Source of the DNA: Anaerolineales bacterium
Lineage (GTDB): Bacteria; Chloroflexota; Anaerolineae; Anaerolineales; JABWBV01
Length of the DNA stretch: 7,623 nucleotides
NCBI GenBank assembly: GCA_027019845.1
Contig: JALUWE010000455.1
Location: 1 to 7,623 of the forward strand
Reading direction: 5' to 3'
Shown: positions 1 to 5,064 of the stretch, in pieces
How positions within the stretch are numbered: position 1 is the stretch's first letter
Layout of the letters: each line of letters starts with the position of its first letter
Made by a program: the position numbers and the translations under genes
Notes under the pieces: model-generated
The model's database searches: none
What the model was told of the DNA's origin: nothing
Seen by the model: only the letters and a program-made list of their open reading frames with translations

Positions 1-378
1 CCAGTAGTACGACAGGCCGAGCAGTCGCCCGCGGCTGTCGAAATAGGGGAAGAAAGGGAAGGCGCGGCAGACCAGGGAGCGAAAATCTCGCTGGCAGCGT
101 TCGTATCCCTGGCACTCGATCAGGACCAACTCCGGCCCGGCCTCGCGTTGCAGGCGGGTCGTTTCTGCGGGGGTCTCGGCCTGCCAGCGGTGCCACAAAT
201 CCGTGTTGGCCTGCAAATAGTCCCACTCCGCGGGGTAGGCGGTGGGGACGGCATGGCAAGTGTCGCAACAAAAAGGCACGCCGTGGTTGTAGGGCGCGCA
301 CTTCTGGCCGCAATCGAAAGCCGCGATAGGCGCGTCGAAAGCCGCATAGAGCTGGCCGATGTCGGTTTGTGTGAGCAT
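1..378 (-). CDS. Cysteine-rich protein, possibly YkgJ / CxxCxxCC-like (3' end outside window)
   Basis: An open frame of 126 codons from the ATG at 378-376 to the left edge with no stop, so the C-terminus is missing. Eight cysteines are visible: C23, C27, C37, C38, C41, C89, C95 and C104. The first five form a cluster of the form CxxxC-x9-CCxxC, and the later part reads VCRAFPFFPY. A cysteine cluster containing a CC pair followed by a later CR.FP-type segment resembles the YkgJ family (PF03692), whose cysteines are thought to bind a metal or Fe-S cluster. That assignment is inference; the spacing is not the textbook one. No signal peptide or membrane span is seen, so it is probably cytoplasmic. 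There is no Shine-Dalgarno sequence before the ATG, and the candidate promoter at 387-395 would give an almost leaderless mRNA. The conserved composition (CAPYNHGVPFCC, then EWDYL) makes a real gene very likely. Confidence 0.8.
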   Translation of the reverse strand, partial: MLTQTDIGQLYAAFDAPIAAFDCGQKCAPYNHGVPFCCDTCHAVPTAYPAEWDYLQANTDLWHRWQAETPAETTRLQREAGPELVLIECQGYERCQRDFRSLVCRAFPFFPYFDSRGRLLGLSYYW

Positions 379-386
379 GGGTGCAT

Positions 387-395
387 AGGATACCA
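387..395 (-). promoter_or_regulatory. Candidate extended -10 promoter of the cysteine-rich gene
   Basis: Read on the minus strand this is TGGTATCCT, an extended -10 (TGn plus TATCCT). Transcription would start about 7 nt further on, only a few bases before the ATG at 378, which suggests a leaderless transcript. No convincing -35 is seen. The identical nonamer occurs at 5681-5689 before the small membrane protein gene, which supports it as a real promoter element in this genome. Confidence 0.35.
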
Positions 396-445
396 CAAAA
401 TCGGATTAGATAATTACCTAATTTCGGATGAAGTGGTAGAATTTA

Positions 446-580
446 GTCTGATTTGTCTGACTTGTCGGAGTGGTCTGACTTGTCGGAGTGGTCTGATTTG
501 TCGGAGTGGTCTGACTTGTCGGAGTGGTCTGATTTGTCGGAGTGGTCTGACTTGTCGGGGTTGTCTGACTTGTCGGAGTA
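446..580. repeat. 18-bp tandem repeat array (7 full units)
   Basis: Seven consecutive 18-bp units run from 455 to 580, preceded by a 9-bp half unit at 446-454. The consensus is GTCTGAYTTGTCGGAGTG. Variation is limited to C/T at position 7 and the last bases of the final two units. Each unit is itself two related 9-mers (GTCTGACTT and GTCGGAGTG), so the array probably grew from a 9-bp ancestor. The array translates without stops in one frame on each strand only because its period is a multiple of three; the resulting short peptide repeats are not a credible protein. It lies between divergent genes. No function is evident. Confidence 0.9.
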
Positions 581-612
581 GTCCAGCGCACCAGGCTCTT
601 GACCCAATTACC

Positions 613-956
613 CATCCTTCGACTTCAAGCGAATTCCATTCGCCCTCCGCTCAGGATGCAATCCCTATCCCCTCCTCTCTATCCCTATCCCTATCCCTCC
701 TCTCTATCCCTATCTCCCCTCTCTATCCCTATCTCCACCCCCCATCCTTCGACTACAGGCTCGCTCCGTTCGCCTTCCGCTCAGGATGCAATCCCTATCC
801 CCTCCTCTCTATCCCTATCCCTATCCCTCCTCTCTATCCCTATCCCTCCTCTCTATCCCTATCTCCCCTCTCTATCCCTATCTCCCCTCTCTATCCCTAT
901 CTCCACCCCCCATCCTTCGACTTCAAGCGAATTCCATTCGCCCTCCGCTCAGGATG
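613..956. repeat. Composite repeat: three 46-bp CATCCT...AGGATG elements with CCCTAT-rich spacers
   Basis: Three 46-bp copies lie at 613-658, 743-788 and 911-956. All start CATCCTTCGACT and end CCGCTCAGGATG, so the outer six bases are perfect inverted repeats. Copies one and three are identical and contain an inner hairpin (GCGAAT, loop TCC, ATTCGC). Copy two has a diverged centre. The spacers at 659-742 and 789-910 are pyrimidine-rich on the plus strand, built from CCCTAT and CTCTCTATCCCTATC words with a partial 18-bp period. The second spacer is longer through extra units. The purine strand carries several GGG runs separated by ATA and could form G-quadruplexes. The short inverted ends and internal hairpin suggest a REP/MITE-like dispersed element, but I see no clear target-site duplications. 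Confidence 0.85.
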
Positions 957-957
957 T

Positions 958-988
958 AATTACCCAATTACCCAATTACCCAATTACC
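958..988. repeat. Octamer tandem repeat (AATTACCC, about 4 units)
   Basis: Three perfect AATTACCC units at 958-981 and a fourth, 7-bp unit at 982-988. It starts directly after the third 46-bp element and ends 21 bp before the ATG of the peptidase gene. A related fragment (CCCAATTACCCATCC) leads into the first 46-bp element near 603. The peptidase gene therefore has no ordinary upstream region: all nearby sequence is repeat. Confidence 0.85.
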
Positions 989-1009
989 AAAACTCAACCT
1001 CAAACCCCC

Positions 1010-2401
1010 ATGTCTGAAAACCCCTTTCTCCATCTCGACCAACAAATCACCGGCGACATCTACACCTCCCCCGAAATTCAGGAAAACCTGGCCCGGCTGT
1101 GTGACGAATTCGGCTCGCGCTTTGCGGGCACCGAGGGGGAACGCCTAGCCGCGGAATTTCTGAAAACCAGATTGGAGGCCTACGGGCTGAAAAACGTGCA
1201 TCTGGAACCGGTCGACTACCTGGGCTGGCGGCGCAAGGAGGCCACCCTGGAGGTGCTCAGCCCGCTGGAGAAACGCATCGCGTGCATCAGCCTGCCGCAC
1301 ACCCCAGCGCGCGTGGTGGAGGCCGACCTGATCGACATGGGGGACGGCGCGCCGGCCGCGTTCGAGCGCCGCGCGGACGAGATTCGGGGCAAAATCGTGA
1401 TGGCCAACAGCGAGATCGCGCCCGCAGGGGTGCGCCGCTGGATTCACCGCAACGAAAAGCTGGGGCGCAGCATCCTGGCCGGCGCGGTGGGCTTCATTTT
1501 CATCAACCACTACCCCGGCTACGGCCCGGCCACCGGCGGCATCGGGCACAAAGGCCGTCTGGCGCTGGTCCCCGGCATTTCGCTCTCCTACGAGGACGGC
1601 GCCTACCTGCAACGCCTGCTGGCGCGGGAGGGGCAGGTGCGCGTGCGACTCACCACCCGCGACGAAAGCGCACCCATGCAGTCCTGGAACGTGGTCGGTG
1701 AGCTGCCCGGCGAGGGGGAGGAGATCGTCGCGCTGGGCTGCCACTACGACGGGCACGACATCTCGCAAGGCGCAACGGACCCGGCCTCCGGCGTGGTCGC
1801 GGTGCTGGAGGCGGCCCGCGCGCTCTCGAAATACGCCGGAACGCTGCCCTGCACCCTGCGCTTCATCTTCTGGGGCATCGAGGAGATCGGCCTGCTGGGG
1901 TCGAGCGCGTATGTGCAAACGCACGAGGACGAACTGGACCGTTTTCGTTTCTATTTCAACATGGATTCCGCCGGCGCGGTGAAAGAAAAGGGAGTGATGT
2001 TGAACGAGTGGCCGGATTTGGCGCCCTTGTTCAAGCGTTGGAGCAAGGAAATGGCCTGGCCGTTCGAGGTCGGGCAATCCGTCAACGCGCATTCGGACCA
2101 CTTTCCCTTCCTGAAGGCAGGTGTGCCCACCGGCGGCATGGAGCAGGTCAAGAAGACGCTGTCCGGACGGGGGTACGGCCACACAGCGCACGACACGCTC
2201 GACAAAACCGACCTGACCAGTATGCGGGAGGCGGCCATGTTGGCCGCGCGGCTGGCACTGCGCATCGCCAGCCAACCCGGCTGGCCTGCCCAACGCCGCA
2301 CGCCCCAGGAAGTGGCCGCCCTATTCGACAAGCCCGAATACCAGGAGGCAGCCGCGTTTCGGGAAGCGCTGGACGAATACTACCGGACACATGGGGGGTA
2401 G
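1010..2401 (+). CDS. M28-family zinc metallopeptidase (aminopeptidase-like) with an apical insert domain
   Basis: A 463-residue protein. M28 peptidases remove N-terminal residues from peptides using two zinc ions. The expected ligands are visible in order: H245 (GCHYDGHD), bridging D257 (GATDPASG), the catalytic and ligand pair E291/E292 (WGIEEIGLLGS), D319 (FNMDSAG) and H391 (GYGHTAHDT). The family's SDHFPF segment is at 362-367. Residues about 85-220 form an insert between the N-terminal helix region and the catalytic core, in the place where a PA-like domain sits in many M28 enzymes. No signal peptide or membrane span is seen, so it is probably cytoplasmic. The frame stays open upstream to about 599, but that part only translates low-complexity repeats. 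The ATG at 1010 is the first start that gives normal protein. No Shine-Dalgarno is present. It appears monocistronic; substrate unknown. Confidence 0.92.
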   Translation: MSENPFLHLDQQITGDIYTSPEIQENLARLCDEFGSRFAGTEGERLAAEFLKTRLEAYGLKNVHLEPVDYLGWRRKEATLEVLSPLEKRIACISLPHTPARVVEADLIDMGDGAPAAFERRADEIRGKIVMANSEIAPAGVRRWIHRNEKLGRSILAGAVGFIFINHYPGYGPATGGIGHKGRLALVPGISLSYEDGAYLQRLLAREGQVRVRLTTRDESAPMQSWNVVGELPGEGEEIVALGCHYDGHDISQGATDPASGVVAVLEAARALSKYAGTLPCTLRFIFWGIEEIGLLGSSAYVQTHEDELDRFRFYFNMDSAGAVKEKGVMLNEWPDLAPLFKRWSKEMAWPFEVGQSVNAHSDHFPFLKAGVPTGGMEQVKKTLSGRGYGHTAHDTLDKTDLTSMREAAMLAARLALRIASQPGWPAQRRTPQEVAALFDKPEYQEAAAFREALDEYYRTHGG

Positions 2402-2409
2402 GGGGCGGT

Positions 2410-2444
2410 GGTCAGTGGTCAGTGGTCAGTATTCAGTGTTCAGT
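2410..2444 (+). repeat. Heptamer array, five units of NNTCAGT
   Basis: Five perfect-length heptamers: GGTCAGT three times, then ATTCAGT, then GTTCAGT. The array starts 8 bp after the peptidase stop codon. The same heptamer family recurs in reverse orientation at 5006-5040, at the 3' end of selD. The last unit merges into the nonamer array through a shared CAGT. The position right after stop codons suggests a preferred insertion or expansion site downstream of genes. A role in termination or RNA stability is only a guess. Confidence 0.85.
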
Positions 2445-2596
2445 TCCCCCCAGTTCCCTCAGTTCCTTCAGTTCCCCCAGCCCCCCCCAGTCCCCCCAGT
2501 TCCTTCAGTTCCCCCCAGTTCCCTCAGTTCCTTCAGTTCCCCCAGCTCCCCCAGTGCCATCGGTGCTCCCAGTGTCCCCAGTGCTCCCAGTGCTCC
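2441..2596 (+). repeat. Nonamer array, 17 units of CAGTTCCCC type
   Basis: Seventeen units of 9-10 bp, consensus CAGTTCCYY, drifting to CAGTGCTCC in the last six. There is a higher-order duplication: the 40 bp at 2441-2480 reappear unchanged at 2506-2545. The minus strand holds G-runs at 2511-2516, 2492-2497, 2481-2488 and 2474-2478, with short spacers between the last three, so a G-quadruplex is possible there. The array fills most of the 403-bp gap between the peptidase gene and the SPFH gene. I see no gene in this gap; the remaining part (2597-2804) holds the promoter and leader described separately. Confidence 0.88.
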
Positions 2597-2656
2597 CGCG
2601 ATGGTTATGCCGGATGAAACTCTAACAGCCTTCCAACGTATCTGAAGAAGAAGACG

Positions 2657-2699
2657 TGGTATCATGGGTTTCCTTACCATTACCATTGGCGGGTATAAT
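2657..2699 (+). promoter_or_regulatory. Candidate promoter(s) for the SPFH-selD-DUF4126 cluster
   Basis: A perfect TATAAT lies at 2694-2699, about 105 bp before the SPFH start codon. No good -35 is present 16-18 bp upstream. A second candidate, TGGTATCAT at 2657-2665, resembles the TGGTATCCT extended -10 found elsewhere in the window. Either would start transcription after the nonamer array and give a leader of roughly 100-130 nt. Confidence 0.45.
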
Positions 2700-2757
2700 G
2701 TATCCATCCAAACGGAGGGAGAGGCATAGCACGCCTACATGCGATGATGTGACGTGC

Positions 2758-2776
2758 GGCAAGGGGTGCTCTTGCC
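2758..2776 (+). other. Leader hairpin upstream of the SPFH gene
   Basis: GGCAAG at 2758-2763 pairs perfectly with CTTGCC at 2771-2776 across a 7-nt loop. It ends 15 nt before the Shine-Dalgarno sequence. There is no T-run after it, so it is not an intrinsic terminator. It could be a plain leader stem that helps RNA stability or translation. A weaker 5-bp pairing (GCACG near 2729 with CGTGC at 2753-2757) lies just upstream. No known riboswitch class is recognised. Confidence 0.35.
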
Positions 2777-2804
2777 TCTCAGTTTCACAACAGGAGAAGA
2801 ATCG

Positions 2805-3935
2805 ATGAACATTGCTTTTGTGATCGGTGCTATTGCCAACCTGTCCTGGTTGCTGGTGATCGCTGCGGTTGCCGTCACCGTGATGCGCGCCTCTCGCGGG
2901 CGAGGCACCAAAGGCGCGCCAACCATGATCATCAGCACGGTTGCGCTCGCGCTGGTGCTGACCACGATCAGCCAGGGGCTGGTGTTCGTACAACCCCAAG
3001 AACGCGCCGTGATTATTTCCGCACTACCCGGTCGTGAGGGGGTGCGCGGCCAACTCAGCGGCGGCTTGCACTGGATCGTGCCTTATTTCGAGAGTGTCGT
3101 CACCTACCCCATCTCCAGGCAGACCTACACCATGTCGGCCACCCCGCAGGAGGGGCAGATTCTGGGCGATGACTCCGTAGAGGCGCGCACCGCAGACGGG
3201 CAGATCGTGTTCGTGGACGCCTCGGTCATTTTCGCCATCGATCCAAACAACGTGGTGAAGGTACACATCGACTGGCAGAACAACTATGTGGACAACCTGA
3301 TCCGCCCGCAGGCGCGCGGCATTATTCGCGATGCCATTGCGGTCTATGCGGTGGAAGATGTGTACAGTGCAAAGCGAGATGAAGTTACCAATAAAATTTC
3401 GGAAGAAATGGCGAGGGTGTTGGAAGAAAGCGGCTTTATCTTGGTTGATTTCGTGTTACGGAACATTTCGTTTTCTGCCGAATATGCCGCTTCCATCGAG
3501 CAGAAACAGATCGCGGAGCAACAGGCGCAACGAGCAGCCCTGATCGTGGAGCAGCGCAAACAAGAGGCCGAGCAGGCCCGCCAACTCGCCCAGGGTGAGG
3601 CCGATGCGGTCGCCATCCGCGCCGAGGGGGATGCCCGCGCCCTGCTGATCCAGGCACAGGCCGAGGCAGATGCCCGCCTGATCCAGGCACAGGCCGAGGC
3701 CGAAGCCCTACGAATGTTAGCGGAAGCGATTGCCGAAAACCCGGACGTGCTCACCCTGGAATACATCCAAAAGCTGGCCCCCAACATCCAGATCATGTTG
3801 CTGCCCAGCGACACCCCCTTCCTGCTGCCGCTTCCTTCTCTGGATGAGGCTGTGCCGATGATGACCCCCACCCCAACTCCCACGCAACCCCCCGCGCCGG
3901 AGCCAACCCCAACAGAGACCGAAACTTCACCCTGA
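2805..3935 (+). CDS. SPFH / band-7 (prohibitin-like) membrane protein with Pro/Thr-rich tail
   Basis: A 376-residue protein. SPFH proteins (prohibitin, stomatin, HflK/C, flotillin) assemble into large membrane-bound rings or cages that organise membrane domains and proteases. Two membrane segments are visible (about 4-27 and 41-61), then the band-7 domain (about 62-235, starting at QPQERAVI). Next comes an Ala/Glu/Gln-rich coiled-coil helix (about 228-312) with an exact 11-residue duplication, then a hydrophobic segment (about 328-343). The tail from 352 is a run of Thr-Pro repeats. The ATG at 2805 is chosen because AGGAGA at 2792-2797 is well placed, 7 nt before it; a GTG at 2754 would also be in frame but lacks this and would add a poor N-terminus. 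The gene ends 1 nt before the selD start, so the two are surely co-transcribed. Specific role unknown. Confidence 0.9.
   Translation: MNIAFVIGAIANLSWLLVIAAVAVTVMRASRGRGTKGAPTMIISTVALALVLTTISQGLVFVQPQERAVIISALPGREGVRGQLSGGLHWIVPYFESVVTYPISRQTYTMSATPQEGQILGDDSVEARTADGQIVFVDASVIFAIDPNNVVKVHIDWQNNYVDNLIRPQARGIIRDAIAVYAVEDVYSAKRDEVTNKISEEMARVLEESGFILVDFVLRNISFSAEYAASIEQKQIAEQQAQRAALIVEQRKQEAEQARQLAQGEADAVAIRAEGDARALLIQAQAEADARLIQAQAEAEALRMLAEAIAENPDVLTLEYIQKLAPNIQIMLLPSDTPFLLPLPSLDEAVPMMTPTPTPTQPPAPEPTPTETETSP
3645..3700 (+). repeat. In-gene 33-bp duplication in the SPFH coiled coil
   Basis: The 23 bp at 3645-3667 are repeated exactly at 3678-3700, a period of 33 bp. They encode two successive 11-residue blocks (LIQAQAEADAR, then LIQAQAEAEAL). 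An 11-residue period is the hendecad seen in long helices of SPFH and vault-like cage proteins. The near-perfect DNA identity implies a recent duplication that lengthened the helix by one block. Confidence 0.85.
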
Positions 3936-3936
3936 C

Positions 3937-5010
3937 ATGCGCCAAACCCCTCCCCCATCCCCCTCCGGCAGGCAGATCCGGCTGACCACGCTCTCGAAAT
4001 GCGCGGGTTGAGCTTCCAAGTTGAGCGCGGAGACGCTGGCGCAGGTGCTGCGCCCTTTAGGTGACATTTTCGACCCCGCGGATAGTCCTGACCTGCTGTC
4101 TGGATTGGCCGTGCCCGACGACGCCGCGCTGTGGCGGCTGGACGACGACCGTGCTCTGGTCGTCACCACGGACTTCTTCACGCCGGTAGTGGACACGCCT
4201 TACGAGTACGGCGCCATCGCGGCGGCCAACAGCCTTTCGGACGTGTATGCCATGGGCGGACAGCCTTTCCTGGCGCTCAACATCGCCAACATGCCCAAGG
4301 ACCTGCCTGTCGAGGTGATGAGCGAAATCCTGCGCGGGGGCGCGGAAAAGGTCAGGGAGGCCGGCGCGGTGCTCGCGGGGGGACACACCGTTCAGGACGA
4401 GGAACCCAAATACGGGTTGGTGGTGATCGGGTTCGTACACCCCGACAAAACCGTGACCAAAGCCGGCGTGCGTCCCGGCGACGTGTTGGTGCTCACCAAA
4501 CCGCTTGGCATTGGCGTGACCACCACCGCGCTCAAGCGCGAGGTTGCCGCGCCCGAAGATGTGCAGGAAGCCATCGGGTGGATGACCCGCCTGAACGCGG
4601 GCGCGGCCCGGCTGGCGAACGAATTCGGGCTGCGCGGGGGCACGGATGTGACCGGTTTCAGCCTGCTGGGCCACGCCTGGGAGCTTGCCGAGGCCTCCCA
4701 GGTAGGGCTTCAATTCCGTTTTTCTCGTATCCCCTTTCTCTCCTGCGCCCGAAAATATGCAGACCAATGGACGTTCCCTGGCGGCACGTCGGACAACCGG
4801 CTGCACTTCGGGCCGCACGTCACTTTCGCGCCCGAAATCGATGAGGCCTCCCAGATGCTGCTCTTCGACGCACAGACCAGCGGCGGGCTGCTGCTGGCCG
4901 TTCCGCAGCCCAAGCTGGATGGATTCCTGGCGCGCGCGAAGGAGACCGGCCAGCCCGTTTGGGTGGTGGGAGAGGCCACCAGTTCAACAGGGATTACGGT
5001 AGAGAACTGA
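3937..5010 (+). CDS. selD: Selenophosphate synthetase (selenide, water dikinase), predicted selenoprotein with in-frame TGA as Sec25
   Basis: SelD makes selenophosphate from selenide and ATP, the selenium donor for selenocysteine and selenouridine in tRNA. Read from the ATG at 3937 with TGA 4009-4011 as selenocysteine, it gives 357 residues, close to the E. coli length. The N-terminus has RLTTLSKCAGUASKL: U25 aligns with E. coli Cys17, S27 with Cys19 and K28 with the essential Lys20. Downstream, D61/D62 (PDDAAL), D79 (TTDFF), D102 (SDVYAMGG), the GGH loop at 148-150, LTKPLGIG, D237 (TDVTGF) and QTSGGLL are all present for Mg-ATP binding. Starting at the TTG at 4021 would remove the catalytic loop and is wrong. 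There is no clear Shine-Dalgarno; the start lies 1 nt after the SPFH stop, so translation is probably coupled. Nonsense mutation is unlikely, given the exact site and intact downstream frame. Confidence 0.93.
4009..4011 (+). other. Predicted selenocysteine (UGA) codon in selD
   Basis: The TGA is in the same frame as the conserved RLTTLSKCAG before it and ASKLSAETL after it. It falls at the nucleophile position of SelD. Other genes in the window end in TGA (3933-3935, 5936-5938), so the codon is a stop elsewhere and is not generally reassigned. C22, three residues before, could form a C-x-x-U redox pair. Confidence 0.88.
4024..4054 (+). promoter_or_regulatory. Candidate bacterial SECIS element within selD
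   Basis: GGCGCAG at 4038-4044 pairs perfectly with CTGCGCC at 4048-4054 around a GTG loop, giving a 7-bp stem. There are 33 nt between the TGA and the loop, and the loop starts with G. Both fit the known bacterial SECIS pattern (loop about 16-37 nt after UGA, G in its first two positions). A smaller stem, AGCG/CGCT at 4024-4027 and 4034-4037 with loop CGGAGA, lies directly before it, with its loop 16 nt from the TGA, and could stack on the larger one. Such hairpins recruit SelB with Sec-tRNA. Which stem is used cannot be told from sequence alone. Confidence 0.65.
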
Positions 5011-5040
5011 CCACTGAATACTGAATACTGAACACTGAAC
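5006..5040 (-). repeat. Heptamer array, five units, reverse orientation, overlapping the selD stop
   Basis: On the plus strand: ACTGACC, ACTGAAT twice, ACTGAAC twice. In reverse complement these are the same NNTCAGT words as at 2410-2444. The first unit contains the selD stop codon (5008-5010), so the last asparagine codon and the stop are partly repeat-derived. The array occupies most of the 54-bp gap before the DUF4126 gene and ends 10 bp before its Shine-Dalgarno. Confidence 0.85.
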
Positions 5041-5064
5041 ACCGCCTACCAGGAGGTGCTTACC

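Noticed and set aside
446..580. CRISPR array
   Set aside because: Units are contiguous with no unique spacers, and no cas genes are nearby.
418..615. Peptide-repeat protein (TTPTSQ-type) on the minus strand, and a CRSGL-type one on the plus strand
   Set aside because: Both are by-products of the 18-bp tandem repeat, whose period is divisible by three; no conserved flanks or ribosome site.
599..1009. In-frame N-terminal extension of the M28 peptidase through the repeat region
   Set aside because: The extension translates only repeat words (Ser/Pro/Tyr/Leu-rich), resembles no M28 N-terminus, and the frame stays open because the repeats lack stops. The ATG at 1010 begins normal protein.
1145..2293. 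Long minus-strand frame opposite the peptidase
   Set aside because: Shadow of a GC-rich gene; the plus-strand frame carries all the M28 metal ligands in order.
2754..2804. Upstream GTG start for the SPFH protein
   Set aside because: It lies in the leader next to the hairpin and lacks a ribosome site, while AGGAGA is ideally spaced for the ATG at 2805.
4009..4011. TGA as a disabling nonsense mutation (pseudogene)
   Set aside because: It sits exactly at the known Cys/Sec position, all downstream motifs are intact, and a SECIS-like hairpin follows. Not absolutely excluded without the Sec machinery genes.
4057..4818. Long minus-strand and alternate plus-strand frames over selD
   Set aside because: They are Arg/Gly/His/Pro-rich shadows; the selD frame contains the conserved motifs.
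4021..5010. selD starting at TTG 4021
   Set aside because: It would delete the glycine-rich catalytic loop with the nucleophile and Lys28, which are encoded upstream in the same frame around the TGA.
5008..5031. Second Sec codon at the selD terminal TGA
   Set aside because: Read-through adds only six residues of repeat sequence before another TGA, with no conserved motif or SECIS-like hairpin.
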